NCBI GenBank assembly: GCA_001544655.2
Contig: FCOD02000019.1
Coordinates: forward strand, 1-64,000
DNA from: Caballeronia turbans
GTDB lineage: Bacteria; Pseudomonadota; Gammaproteobacteria; Burkholderiales; Burkholderiaceae
Length of the DNA: 64,000 nucleotides
Direction: 5' to 3'
The position numbers and the translations under genes are program-made. The notes beneath the pieces are model-generated. The model was not told the DNA's origin, ran no database searches, and saw only the letters and a program-made list of their open reading frames with translations. Below, piece by piece: positions 35,451-47,250 of this stretch (positions are counted from its first letter, which is position 1; every line of letters starts with the position of its first letter).

Positions 35451-36590
35451 TCAACTCAGACGGAAAGGTTGCGCCATGTCGGCGCGCTCGCCCGAACGCG
35501 GATGCGGCACGCGCGGCAGCGTCACTTCGAACACCGTGCCGGATTCGGCTGCCGAGCGTACCGTGACGTCGCCGCCGTGCATCTGCGCGATCTCGCGCGT
35601 GATGTAGAGCCCGAGCCCCAGGCCGCTCGATTCATGCTGGCGCTGGCCCGAGCGATACGGCGCGAAGATCGTCGGCAGGACGTCGGCGGGAATCTCGCCC
35701 GCGTTTTGCACGGTGATGGTCACATGGTCGGCGTTGCCGTCGAGGCGCACCTGGATCGCCGAGCCTTCCAGCCCGTGCTGCAGCGCATTGCCGATGAGAT
35801 TCGAGAACACTTGCGAGAGCAGATCGCCGTCGCCTTGCAAGAGCGTATCGCCCTGACGCAGCACGAAGATGCGCCCTTTGCCGAAACGCGCCTCGTATTC
35901 ATCGACGATATTCTTCGCGAGCGTCATCAACTCGACCGCACGCGGCTGCAAGGTGACGCGCCCGCCACGCAGACGCGCGAGATTGAGCAACTGATCGACC
36001 ATGCGCACCATGCGCATGCCGCTCGACTTGATGCGCGTGCCGATGTTCGCGACGTTCTCGTCCTGCACGAAGCGCGCGAGATACTCCGCCGATGCGATCA
36101 CCGCCGACAGCGGCGTGCGCAGATCGTGGCCGAGCACGGCCATCAGCATCTCGTTCGCATCGAGCAGTTGCTGCACGGTCGCGAGTTGCGTCGCGAGCTG
36201 CTGCTTCTGGCGCTCCATCTGGATGAATACATCGACCTTCGAATTGAGGATGCGCGAATCGAAGGGCTTGTAGAGAAAATCCACCGCGCCCGCTTCATAG
36301 CCGCGAAAGGTGCGGCTCGCGTCCTGCGCCGTCGCCGTCAGAAAGATGATCGGCACGTGCGCGGTGCGGGGGCTGCCACGCATCAGCTCGGCGAGTTCGA
36401 ACCCGTCCATGCCGGGCATGTTGACGTCGAGAATCGCGAGCGCGACCTCGTGCTTGAGCAGAAGCTCGAGCGCGGCCGGTCCCGATTCGGCTTTCAGCAC
36501 CGACAGATCCGGCCGCGCGAGCGACGCTTCGAGCGCGGTGATGTTATTGCGGATGTCGTCGACGATCAGCACGTGGATGGGTTGCGTCAT
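35451..36590 (-). CDS. Receiver-histidine kinase fusion protein
   Basis: A 379-residue protein with the receiver at the N terminus (about 1-125; D11-D12 acidic pair, phosphorylation site D55 in LDVNMPGMDG), a coiled linker, a HisKA dimerisation helix (about 150-215, GHDLRTPLSA) and a HATPase domain (about 255-365, IGNALQHGL, SSGLGLGLYITREIA). It has no membrane segment. It is the last gene of the hybrid kinase-CheR-CheB set and probably receives phosphate from the upstream hybrid kinase. Confidence 0.9.
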   Translation of the reverse strand: MTQPIHVLIVDDIRNNITALEASLARPDLSVLKAESGPAALELLLKHEVALAILDVNMPGMDGFELAELMRGSPRTAHVPIIFLTATAQDASRTFRGYEAGAVDFLYKPFDSRILNSKVDVFIQMERQKQQLATQLATVQQLLDANEMLMAVLGHDLRTPLSAVIASAEYLARFVQDENVANIGTRIKSSGMRMVRMVDQLLNLARLRGGRVTLQPRAVELMTLAKNIVDEYEARFGKGRIFVLRQGDTLLQGDGDLLSQVFSNLIGNALQHGLEGSAIQVRLDGNADHVTITVQNAGEIPADVLPTIFAPYRSGQRQHESSGLGLGLYITREIAQMHGGDVTVRSAAESGTVFEVTLPRVPHPRSGERADMAQPFRLS

Positions 36591-36615
36591 CTGGTGACTC
36601 CTTGCCTTGCTTCTT

Positions 36616-37212
36616 TCATTGCCTGTAGCCGATGCATTGGGTGAGCCGCATCGCCATGTGATCCAGCGTGAGCACTTCGTTCACCGCGCCTTGCGCGATG
36701 GCCGCGAGCGGCATCGCGGGCGCGGTCGCCGTCGCCGGGTCCTGCGCCCAGCACGCGCCGCCCGCATCGCGGATCGCGCGTGCGCCGCGCGCGCCGTCGT
36801 CGTTCGCGCCCGACAGCACGATGCCGAGCAGGCGCTCGCCGTAAGCATGCGCCGCCGATTCGAACAGCACATCCACCGATGGCCGCGAAAAGCGCACGGG
36901 CGGATCGACGGACAGCGCGATCGCCGGCGTCGCGCCGCCTTCGGCCTCGACGAGCATGTGATAGCCCGGCGGCGCGAAATATACGGTGCCCGGCGCGATC
37001 TCGTCCTTGTCGAAAGGCTCCTCGATGGCAAGCTCGCAGCGCGAAGCGAACAATCCGGGCAAGAGGCTCGGCTGTCCGTGCCGCACATGCACCACGACGA
37101 GCACCGGCGGCGCGAACGCCTTCGGCAAGCCGGGCAGCAACTGATTGAGCGCCTCGACGCCGCCCGCCGATGCGCCGATCACGACTGCCCCGATGCGGTC
37201 CGCGTCGAACAT
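36616..37212 (-). CDS. CheB-type methylesterase domain protein, without receiver
   Basis: A 198-residue protein consisting only of the CheB catalytic domain: GASAGGVEALNQLLPGLP (nucleophile Ser, about residues 14-31), VVVHVRHGQPSLLPGLF, and VLSGANDDGARGARAI with the catalytic Asp region (about 135). Chemotaxis CheB has an N-terminal receiver; it is absent here, so activity control must be different. ATG 37212 lies two bases after the CheR stop; longer readings upstream lie inside the CheR gene. It is adjacent to a CheR gene but no chemoreceptor gene is seen. Confidence 0.9.
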   Translation of the reverse strand: MFDADRIGAVVIGASAGGVEALNQLLPGLPKAFAPPVLVVVHVRHGQPSLLPGLFASRCELAIEEPFDKDEIAPGTVYFAPPGYHMLVEAEGGATPAIALSVDPPVRFSRPSVDVLFESAAHAYGERLLGIVLSGANDDGARGARAIRDAGGACWAQDPATATAPAMPLAAIAQGAVNEVLTLDHMAMRLTQCIGYRQ

Positions 37213-37214
37213 CG

Positions 37215-38072
37215 TCACACCTTCTGATAAAGCCGCTCGCGCGGATTGAAGTCCGCGAAACGGTCTGCATACGTGGAAAAGCGCAGGCTCTCCTTGCTGC
37301 CGAGACCGAGGAACCCGCGCCGCACGAGCGAATCGCTGAAGAGGCCGAGGGCACGATCCTGTAGCGCGCGATCGAAATAGATCAGCACATTGCGGCACGA
37401 CACCAGATGCGCTTCGAGAAACACGCTGTCCGTCGCGAGACTGTGATCCGCGAACACCACGCGCGACTTGAGCGTCTGCGAGAACTTCGCCGCGCCGTAG
37501 GCCGCGTGATAGTAGTCCGACAGCGAACGCTTGCCGCCCGCCGCCAGATAGTTCTGGCTGAAACCCGCCATGCGCTCCAGCGGATAAATGCCGCTTTCTG
37601 CCTGACGCAATGCCTCGGCGTTGATGTCGGTCGCGTAGAACACCGTGCGGTCCGCGATCTTTTCTTCGGCAAAGAGCACCGCGAGCGACCACAGCTCCTC
37701 GCCGCTGCTGCATCCCGCGACCCACACCTTGATCGACGGATAAGTCTGCAGAATAGGCACGACCTGCTCGCGGATCGCGCGGAAATACTGCGGGTCGCGG
37801 AACATCTCGCTCACCTGCACCGTGAGGTACTGAAAGAGCCGGGCGAACAGCGCCGGGTCTCGCAGAATGCGCTCCTGAAGATGCGAGAGCGTCGGCAGGC
37901 CGAAATCGTGCACGGCCTGCGCGAGCCTGCGCCTCAGCGAACTCACGGAGTAATGCCGGAAGTCGTGCTGATAGCGCAGGTAGATCGCTTCGAGTATCAG
38001 CTTCAGTTCGATGTCGAACGTCGCTTCTTCGTCGTGCCGGGCGTCATTCATCTGGGAGATGGGTCCGTTCAT
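37215..38072 (-). CDS. CheR-type methyltransferase
   Basis: A 285-residue CheR protein: an N-terminal helical domain (about 20-85, YSVSSLRRRL) and a SAM-binding domain with VWVAGCSSGEELWSLAVLF (about 122-140), FYATDINAEALRQAESGIYP and CRNVLIYFD (about 225). It methylates glutamates on a receptor-like partner. ATG 38072 overlaps the stop of the hybrid kinase gene (ATGA), and the CheB gene follows after two bases, so all are translated together. Confidence 0.92.
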   Translation of the reverse strand: MNGPISQMNDARHDEEATFDIELKLILEAIYLRYQHDFRHYSVSSLRRRLAQAVHDFGLPTLSHLQERILRDPALFARLFQYLTVQVSEMFRDPQYFRAIREQVVPILQTYPSIKVWVAGCSSGEELWSLAVLFAEEKIADRTVFYATDINAEALRQAESGIYPLERMAGFSQNYLAAGGKRSLSDYYHAAYGAAKFSQTLKSRVVFADHSLATDSVFLEAHLVSCRNVLIYFDRALQDRALGLFSDSLVRRGFLGLGSKESLRFSTYADRFADFNPRERLYQKV

Positions 38073-41000
38073 CGCTGGCGCAGCCATACGCGGCACAGCG
38101 ACACGAGCTTATCCACATCGATGGGTTTGGATATGTAGTCGTCCGCACCCGCTTCGAGACATTTCTGGCGATCGCTCGGCATCGCCTTCGCCGTCAGCGC
38201 GATGATCGGCAGGCGCGCAAATTCCGCGCGCTTGCGGATTTCGGTCATCGCGGTGAGGCCGTCCATCTCGGGCATCATGACGTCCATCAGCACGAGGTCG
38301 ATATCGCTGCGCCGCGCGAGCGCTTCGAGCGCCTCGCGTCCGTTGCGCGCGATTTCGAGCGTGGCGCCGAGCGGCTCGATCACGCGCGAGAGCGCGAAGA
38401 TGTTGCGCACGTCGTCTTCCGCGAGCAGGATCGTGCGGCCCTCGAACACGTCGTCGCGCTGACGCGCCGCGCGCAGCATGCGCTGCTGCTCGGGCGGCAG
38501 CGCGCTTTCCACGCTATGCAGGAACAGCGTGACTTCGTCGAGCAGGCGCTCCGGCGATTTCGCTCCCTTGATGATGATCGATTTCGAGTATCGGCGCAGG
38601 CGCTGCTCCTCTTCCTGCGACAGCAGCCGTCCGGTATAGACGATGACGGGCGGCGACGCCTGCCCTCCGCCCGCCGACACGCGTTCGAGCAGTTCGTAGC
38701 CGGAGCCGTCGGGCAGCGCGAGATCCATCACGACGCAATCGAACGGCGCGCGCTGCATCTCCTCGATGGCCTCCGCGATCGATCCCGCCTCCACGATCCC
38801 GACCGTCTCGCTCGCGAGCAGCGCATGAATGCTCTGGCGCAGCGCCGGATCGTCCTCCACGACGAGCACGCGGCGCATGCCTTGCGCCGAGCGCGCTTCG
38901 AGCTTGCGGATGGCGCGGGCGAGATCGTCGCGCGCGCCCGGCTTCAGCGTGTAGCCGATCGCGCCCAGGTGCAGCGCGACGTCGGCGTGATCGGTCGCGG
39001 AGACGACGTGAATCGGGATGTGGCGCGTGAGCGGATCGTGCTTCAGCCATTCGAGCACCGTGAGACCCGACTGATCCGGCAAGCCGATGTCGAGCAGAAT
39101 CCCGTTCGGCTGAAGCGAACGCGCGAGCTCGACGCCCTGCGTGGCGGTGGCAGCGTGCACGCAGTCGAAGTCGAGTTCGTGGGCGAGATCGTAGAGAATG
39201 CCGGCGAACGGCTGATCGTCCTCGATGACGAGAATCACGCGATCCGGACGCTTGCGGTCGGCGCGATCATCGGCGATGGGCATCGCGACCGGTGCCTGAA
39301 CGGGCGACGGCTGCACGGGCGGCGGCGCGGGTGCGGGTGCGGGTACGGACGCGGGCGCGGCGGCCGGCGCCGGCTCGCTCATCGTGCCGATCGTATCGAG
39401 CTTCGCGGTGACGGTGCCTTCGCGCACGGCGATAGGCAGCGTCACCGAAAATACGCTGCCCTGGCCGAGTTCGCTCGACACGGACACCGAGCCGCCGAGC
39501 AGGCGCGAGAACTCGCGCGAGATCGACAGCCCGAGGCCGCTGCCGCCGTACTTGCGGCTCGTCGTGCCGTCGGCTTGCTGGAAGGCCTGGAAAATCATGT
39601 CCTGCTTCTCGCGCGCGATGCCGATGCCCGTGTCGCGCACATCGAAGCGCAGCGCATTGTCGCCCGCGCGCTCGACCGCGACGGTCACCCGGCCGCGCTC
39701 GGTGAACTTGAACGCGTTGGACAGCAGATTGCGCAGCACTTGCAGCAGCCGCTGGCTGTCGGTGACGAAATACTGCGGCACGTTCTCGCCATGCTCCGTG
39801 ACGAATTCCACACCCTTGCTCCCGGCGATGGGCGCGAAGGACTGCCGCAGCGTCTGCAAAATCGAATCGACGGACGTGGGCGCGAACTGCACGTCCATCT
39901 GCCCCGCCTCGACCTTCGACAAATCGAGGATGTCGTTGATGAGCGAAAGCAGATCGCTGTTCGACGAATGGATCGTCGCCGCGTAGCGCACCTGTTCGTC
40001 GGTCAGGTTGCCTTGCTTGTTGTCCTGCAGGAGCTTCGCGAGGATCAGCGAACTGTTGAGCGGCGTGCGCAGTTCGTGCGACATGTTCGCGAGGAACTCC
40101 GACTTGTACTGGCTCGCGCGCTCCATTTCCAGTGCGTTCGCGGTCAGCTCCTGCTGCGCCTGCAGAAGCTCGGCCTTCTGCCGCTCCAGATGCTGCGTGT
40201 GCTCTTCGAGCTGGACATTGGTTTGTTCGAGTTCCGCCTGCTGCTGTTCGAGACGCGCCTGCGAATCCTGCAGCGCGCGGCCGCGCTCTTCGAGCTCCTC
40301 GTTCGAGACGCGCAGCTCTTCCTGCTGCACCTGTAATTCCTCGCTCTGGCGCTGCGTTTCTTCGAGCAGCTCGACGAGACGCGCGCGATAACGCGCCGAA
40401 CGCAGCGCCATGCCGATCGGTTCCGACGCCTGCTCGAGCAGCGCGCGGGCATCGCCGAAACGTCCCTCGCTGCCGACGAAGCCGAGCTCGATCGCGCCGA
40501 CGATATCGCCATCGGCAGAAAGCGGCGCAATCAGGACGCGCGACGCCGTCGCCGATCCGAGCGCGGAGCCGACTTTCAGATAATGCGAAGATGCGTCGCG
40601 CAGTTCGAGCACACGCGCTTCCTCGATCGCCTGGCCGATGAGCCCTTCGCCGCGCCCGATCCTGGCCGGCGCGCCGCCCTCGTCCGGCAGCGCCCAGGCC
40701 GCGACGCGCACGAGCACATCGCCTTCGAGCGCGTAGACGACGCCGACTTTCGCGTCCACATACGGAATGATCGAACGCAGAATGCTCACGCCGATCGAAG
40801 CCACTGACTGCTCGCCGCGCAGCTTGACGCCCGCCTGCACGATGCCCTGCTGCAGCCAGGTCGTGCGTTGTATGGCGAGCCGCGATTTGATATACAGATG
40901 CGCCACCGCCGCGAGCACGATCAGCACGACGATGCCCATCACGCGGTTGACCTGGAGCACCGCACTGCTCGTGCCGGGATCGCCTGTGGCGAGTGCGTAG

Positions 41001-41209
41001 CCTGCGATCATCAGCGCGGCCGATGCACCCGCGGTGACGATCGGCACCGACGGCCGGTCGGCCCAGACGCACAGCACGACCGGCAGCACGTAAAAGACCC
41101 AGATCGCGACGCGCATCGGCGTGAGCACATCGATGCTGAATACGACGGCGAGCGCGAGCGCGATGGCGAGATAAATCCAGGAGCGTAGTGTTTTAGAGTC
41201 TTGAGGCAT
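38069..41209 (-). CDS. Hybrid sensor kinase with GAF, long coiled coil and three receivers
   Basis: A 1046-residue protein. Order: 3-4 membrane helices (about 10-110), GAF-like domain (about 130-270), a Glu/Gln-rich coiled coil (about 280-365), HisKA with FLANMSHELRTPLN (His about 378), HATPase with a GGSGLGLSIS G-box (about 550), an Ala/Pro-rich linker (about 615-650), then three receivers: ILLDIGLPD (about 700), VVMDLALPD (about 825), and VLMDVMMPEMDG (about 975). It heads the CheR-CheB-receiver/kinase operon. The stimulus is unknown; three receivers suggest an internal relay or several outputs. Confidence 0.93.
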   Translation of the reverse strand: MPQDSKTLRSWIYLAIALALAVVFSIDVLTPMRVAIWVFYVLPVVLCVWADRPSVPIVTAGASAALMIAGYALATGDPGTSSAVLQVNRVMGIVVLIVLAAVAHLYIKSRLAIQRTTWLQQGIVQAGVKLRGEQSVASIGVSILRSIIPYVDAKVGVVYALEGDVLVRVAAWALPDEGGAPARIGRGEGLIGQAIEEARVLELRDASSHYLKVGSALGSATASRVLIAPLSADGDIVGAIELGFVGSEGRFGDARALLEQASEPIGMALRSARYRARLVELLEETQRQSEELQVQQEELRVSNEELEERGRALQDSQARLEQQQAELEQTNVQLEEHTQHLERQKAELLQAQQELTANALEMERASQYKSEFLANMSHELRTPLNSSLILAKLLQDNKQGNLTDEQVRYAATIHSSNSDLLSLINDILDLSKVEAGQMDVQFAPTSVDSILQTLRQSFAPIAGSKGVEFVTEHGENVPQYFVTDSQRLLQVLRNLLSNAFKFTERGRVTVAVERAGDNALRFDVRDTGIGIAREKQDMIFQAFQQADGTTSRKYGGSGLGLSISREFSRLLGGSVSVSSELGQGSVFSVTLPIAVREGTVTAKLDTIGTMSEPAPAAAPASVPAPAPAPPPVQPSPVQAPVAMPIADDRADRKRPDRVILVIEDDQPFAGILYDLAHELDFDCVHAATATQGVELARSLQPNGILLDIGLPDQSGLTVLEWLKHDPLTRHIPIHVVSATDHADVALHLGAIGYTLKPGARDDLARAIRKLEARSAQGMRRVLVVEDDPALRQSIHALLASETVGIVEAGSIAEAIEEMQRAPFDCVVMDLALPDGSGYELLERVSAGGGQASPPVIVYTGRLLSQEEEQRLRRYSKSIIIKGAKSPERLLDEVTLFLHSVESALPPEQQRMLRAARQRDDVFEGRTILLAEDDVRNIFALSRVIEPLGATLEIARNGREALEALARRSDIDLVLMDVMMPEMDGLTAMTEIRKRAEFARLPIIALTAKAMPSDRQKCLEAGADDYISKPIDVDKLVSLCRVWLRQR

Positions 41210-41382
41210 CGTCCACCGGGTCTGTTCATGTTTTGCGCGGGTCTCGCGCCGGCAGCAGGCACGGACCTTAGCATGAGCCGCAAGCCCTTGTCACATCGGG
41301 CTTTGCAGCCGATCGGCGCATGCTTTCCCGCGCGGCAGTTGTTACGAAACACGGCCGCGCCAGCGTTTTTAACGAGGTAAGA

Positions 41383-42393
41383 ATGACTGATTTTTCCGGC
41401 TCTCGCGTGCTCGTCACGGGCGCCTCGGGGTTCGTCGGGTCCGCGGTCGCACGGCTCGCCATCGAACGCGGTTTCGACGTGCGCGTGCTCGTGCGCAAGA
41501 CCAGCCCGCGCAAGAACGTCGAATCGCTGAATGCGGAGATCGTCGTCGGCGACATGCGCGACGAAGCGTCGATGCGCGCGGCGCTCAAGGGCGTGCGCTT
41601 CCTGTTCCACGTCGCGGCCGATTACCGCATCTGGGCGCCCGACCCGAGCGAAATCGAGCGCGCGAATCTCGAAGGCACCGAGGCGACGATGCGCGCGGCG
41701 CTGGCCGAAGGCGTCGAGCGCATCGTTTATACCAGCAGCGTCGCGACCCTGAAGGTGACGAGTTCGGGCGTGATCGTCGACGAGACGAAGCCGTCGGACG
41801 CGGCAAGCACGATCGGCGCGTACAAGCGCAGCAAGGTGCTCGCCGAGCGCGCCGTGGAGCGCATGGTCGCGCGGAACGCGCTGCCCGCGGTGATCGTCAA
41901 TCCGTCGACGCCGATCGGCCCGCGCGACGTGCGTCCGACACCGACCGGGCGCATCATCGTCGAAGCGGCGACGGGCAAGATTCCCGCCTTCGTCGATACG
42001 GGCCTGAATCTCGTCCATGTCGACGACGTCGCGAACGGACACTTCCTCGCGCTGGAACGTGGCAAGACCGGCGAGCGGTACATCCTCGGCGGCGAGAACC
42101 TGCCCTTGCAGCAGATGCTCGCGGACATCGCCGGATTCGTCGGGCGCAAGCCGCCGACCATCAGGCTGCCGCGCGGGCCGCTCTATCCGCTCGCGGTCGG
42201 CGCCGAACTGTTCGCCAAGGTGAGCGGCAAGGAGCCGTTCGTGACCGTCGATGCACTGCGCATGTCGAAGAACAAGATGTACTTCACATCGGCCAAGGCC
42301 GAACGCGTGCTGGGCTACAGCGCGCGGCCGTATCGGGAAGGATTGAAGGATGCGCTCGACTGGTTCCGGGCAAACGGGTATCTCGTCACGTGA
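41383..42393 (+). CDS. hpnA: Hopanoid-associated sugar epimerase HpnA
   Basis: A 336-residue extended short-chain dehydrogenase. Evidence: GASGFVGSAVAR NAD loop (about 12-23), VAADYRIWAPDP (about 75), catalytic YTSSVATL and YKRSK (Tyr and Lys about 145-149), plus NPSTPIGPRD. The sequence pattern, including the RIWAPDP segment, is that of HpnA, thought to act in hopanoid side-chain (bacteriohopanetetrol-type) modification. It stands apart from the other hpn genes, separated by icd from hpnB. ATG 41383 follows AACGAGGTAAGA. Confidence 0.88.
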   Translation: MTDFSGSRVLVTGASGFVGSAVARLAIERGFDVRVLVRKTSPRKNVESLNAEIVVGDMRDEASMRAALKGVRFLFHVAADYRIWAPDPSEIERANLEGTEATMRAALAEGVERIVYTSSVATLKVTSSGVIVDETKPSDAASTIGAYKRSKVLAERAVERMVARNALPAVIVNPSTPIGPRDVRPTPTGRIIVEAATGKIPAFVDTGLNLVHVDDVANGHFLALERGKTGERYILGGENLPLQQMLADIAGFVGRKPPTIRLPRGPLYPLAVGAELFAKVSGKEPFVTVDALRMSKNKMYFTSAKAERVLGYSARPYREGLKDALDWFRANGYLVT

Positions 42394-42464
42394 AGCACCA
42401 AATCATTTCGTGAAACGTTCCGCGCGGCGCAATGGCGCGCCGGCGCGCAACTCTTGTATAAGAC

Positions 42465-42492
42465 TTGAAAAAAGTTAAGTTATTGATATAGC
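42465..42492 (+). promoter_or_regulatory. Sigma-70-like promoter upstream of icd
   Basis: TTGAAA (42465-42470), 16 bases, then TATAGC (42487-42492), in a short AT-rich patch between the hpnA stop and ATG 42637. Confidence 0.4.
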
Positions 42493-42636
42493 ACGATAAA
42501 CGTCCGTTTTGGCCGTTCGCGCATGGCGAAATTCACACGCGCGCCTCGCAAAATCAGGCAGAATAGCGCTTTGTTGCCGGAGGGGTGCCGAGGCCGGCGG
42601 TTTTTTCCAACCTGTTTTCGGATGTCGAGACAAGCG

Positions 42637-44883
<2,247 letters not shown>

Positions 44884-44918
44884 AGCGCGGTACGGGCGCG
44901 TCATGCGCGCCCCGATCG

Positions 44919-44955
44919 ACCGGCATCTCTTCGGGGATGCCGGTTTTGTTTTTGA
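44919..44955 (+). terminator. Rho-independent terminator after icd
   Basis: A 9-bp perfect stem ACCGGCATC (44919-44927) / GATGCCGGT (44936-44944), 8-base loop, then TTTGTTTTT. Confidence 0.9.
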
Positions 44956-45112
44956 GCCGCCGCATCGCACGATGCCGCCATCGGCATCGAAGAAATCTGT
45001 CGTGTAATCCGCACGCTCGGTGCAATTGGTTACAACCTGTGCCGACCTCGCCAAATTCGAGCGGGTAGAATCGTTGCCTCGCCGCCCGCTTGCCAGACAC
45101 AGACACACTCGC

Positions 45113-45643
45113 ATGAATCTACAAGACCAGCTCGGCGCGCTGGAGTCGAGCCTCGACACGCTCCTCCAGACCGCAGCCGCATCTGTCCGAACATCCGTTG
45201 AATCGACCGAAGCCGCGACGCCGTCCAGTGAAGTTTCGCCGGACGAACCGCCCGCGCTGGGCAACGTGCGCGAACCGGACGGTTCCGCTGCGCCCGCCGA
45301 ACCGCCCGGCCTGAACGAGCCGCCCACGCTCGTCGTCTCGCGACCGGAGCGCAACGCGGTCGAAATGACGATTGCGGGCAAGACGGTGAAGCTGAGCCCG
45401 GAAGGCGTGTCGGAGCTGATCGAGCAATTGTCGAACGTGCGCGCGTCGATGACGGTGGAGCAGCCGACGGGCATCCCGCCCGGATGGCGCTTCGCGGCCA
45501 CCAAAAATCCGGTCATGGCGACGCAGAAACACGCGAACGGCGACCGGCTGCTGGTCCTGCGTCACAGCGGCCACGGCTGGGTGCCGTTCACGTTTTCGCC
45601 GAACATGGTCATCGAGCTGTATGCCATGTTGACGAAGAAATAA
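45113..45643 (+). CDS. Hypothetical protein, 176 aa, proline-rich middle
   Basis: A 176-residue soluble protein: an N-terminal helix (MNLQDQLGALESSLDTLLQ), an Ala/Pro/Glu-rich disordered tract (about 30-80) and a compact C-terminal domain (about 85-176; MTIAGKTVKLSPEGVSELIEQLS, GWRFAATKNPVMATQ, GHGWVPFTFSPNMVIELYAML). No signal or membrane helix. The product family is not recognised, though the C-terminal domain has regular secondary structure. It is convergent with hpnB (14-base gap). Confidence 0.7.
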   Translation: MNLQDQLGALESSLDTLLQTAAASVRTSVESTEAATPSSEVSPDEPPALGNVREPDGSAAPAEPPGLNEPPTLVVSRPERNAVEMTIAGKTVKLSPEGVSELIEQLSNVRASMTVEQPTGIPPGWRFAATKNPVMATQKHANGDRLLVLRHSGHGWVPFTFSPNMVIELYAMLTKK

Positions 45644-45657
45644 GCGCGAACTGCCGC

Positions 45658-46860
45658 TTACGAACCCTCCTGAGTCGGCGCCTGCACGCGCGCCTTCCAT
45701 TGCCCGCCCTTCCCGCTCCAGTAACGCACGGCCGAGCCGATCGTCGCGCTCACGTAGAACAACGCGACGAGCGGCAGGAGCGGCGCCCATAAGAGCGACC
45801 TGCCGTAATAGCGCAGCATCGGACCATAGGCGATGCACATGATCGCCCACGCGGCGCATGCGGGCCAGGCGCGCGCGCCGTAGACGAGCGCGAGCACCGG
45901 CGGCGCGAGATAGATCAGCGCCATGCCGAGCACCGTGCCGGCCAGCAGCAGCGGCGAATAGCGCAGTTGCGTGAACGCCGTGCGGGCGATCATGTTCCAG
46001 ATATCGCGCCAGCTTTCGTAAGGACGCAGCGATTCGCTGCGCGCGGCGAGATCGAGCCGGATGGGTCGCGCGTCGTTGCGGCCCGCGCGATGCTTGATGC
46101 GCGCGGCGAGACTGCAATCGTCGATCAGTTCCTGACGGATCGATTCGATCCCGCCCGCCTCCACGAGCGCCGAGCGGCGCACGAGCATGCAGCCGCCCGC
46201 CGCGCCGGACGTCGGCTTCTTCACGTCGTTGACCCAGGCGAACGGATAGAGCTTCGCGAAGAAAAACACGAATGCCGGAATCAGCACCTTCTCCCAGAGC
46301 GAATCGCAACGCAGACGCACCATCAGCGAGACCAGATCGCGGTCTTCGAGAATCGTGCGCGCGACGAGTTGCGTCGCGGCATCGGCCGGATGATGGATGT
46401 CGGCGTCGGTCAGGAGCAGGAACTCGGCGGGCAGGCCAAGCGAATCGATCGCGCCGATGCCCTGCGACTGCGCCCACACCTTGCCCGACCAGCCCGGCGG
46501 CAGCGGCTGCGCGGTCAGCACGGTCAGACGATCTTCGAGCCCGAGATCGCGGGCGGCGGCGAGCGCGACGCTCGCGGTGCCGTCGGTGCTGTGGTCATCG
46601 ACGACGATCACATGAAACGCGCCCGCGTAGTCCTGCTTCAGCAGCGAGCCAACCGCCCGCCCGATGACGTCGGCCTCGTTGCGCGCCGGTACGACGGCCA
46701 CGAGCGCGGGCCATGCGCCGCGGCGCGCGATCTCCGCGTTGCCGACGGCGTGGACCGTCGTATCGGACAGCGCCGGCGCGGGTTCCGCGCGCCAGAAGCC
46801 GCCGCGTGCGAACAGCAGCACAATCCAGATCAAAAAAGACAGCCAGGCGATCAGTAGCAT
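45658..46860 (-). CDS. hpnB: Hopanoid-associated glycosyltransferase HpnB
   Basis: A 400-residue membrane-anchored GT2 enzyme. Order: N-terminal helix (about 3-20), GT-A domain with ALVAVVPARNEADVIG (about 52-67), VVDDHSTDGTA, the metal-binding LLTDADIHHP (about 155), a QxxRW-like acceptor area, then several C-terminal helices (about 295-385). HpnB belongs to hopanoid clusters and is predicted to act in glycosylated-hopanoid synthesis; substrate not shown. ATG 46860 is chosen because the membrane helix starts immediately; earlier Met codons add unrelated sequence. It is divergent from ispH. Confidence 0.85.
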   Translation of the reverse strand: MLLIAWLSFLIWIVLLFARGGFWRAEPAPALSDTTVHAVGNAEIARRGAWPALVAVVPARNEADVIGRAVGSLLKQDYAGAFHVIVVDDHSTDGTASVALAAARDLGLEDRLTVLTAQPLPPGWSGKVWAQSQGIGAIDSLGLPAEFLLLTDADIHHPADAATQLVARTILEDRDLVSLMVRLRCDSLWEKVLIPAFVFFFAKLYPFAWVNDVKKPTSGAAGGCMLVRRSALVEAGGIESIRQELIDDCSLAARIKHRAGRNDARPIRLDLAARSESLRPYESWRDIWNMIARTAFTQLRYSPLLLAGTVLGMALIYLAPPVLALVYGARAWPACAAWAIMCIAYGPMLRYYGRSLLWAPLLPLVALFYVSATIGSAVRYWSGKGGQWKARVQAPTQEGS

Positions 46861-47250
46861 GAAATAAACGATTAGCTTGGAAACGGTGGCGCAGCCGGAA
46901 GGTGCGGTCGACGGCGCGTTGCGGGAAATAGACACGGATGAACGCCGTAGGGCGAACGCCCCGGACCGCATGACGGCAAGACGCGACAGTTTACTGGCTT
47001 CTCAAAATTGTCGTACTGACGCGCGCGACGGGCTGTGCAGTGAAGCGGCCATTGAGCACCCAAAAAGGGAACGGGTTAGAATACGCGGTCAACTTCGGCG
47101 CGCAGACCACAATCACCGTGTCTTTTTTTCCGGTCTGCTTTCCTGGCGCTCTCCTGACGTTTCCGAGACGTCACGAACGCCGAATCAACGGAAAGCGCGA
47201 GCTTCGCGCCGGCTATCCCGAAACCCGCGTCAGTCGGAGTTCGTTCGAAT
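46861..47250. other. Divergent intergenic region between hpnB and ispH
   Basis: 390 bases with no convincing gene. A promoter-like TTGAGC (47052-47057), 19-base spacer and TAGAAT (47077-47082) point toward ispH. The rest has nothing that I can name. Confidence 0.5.
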
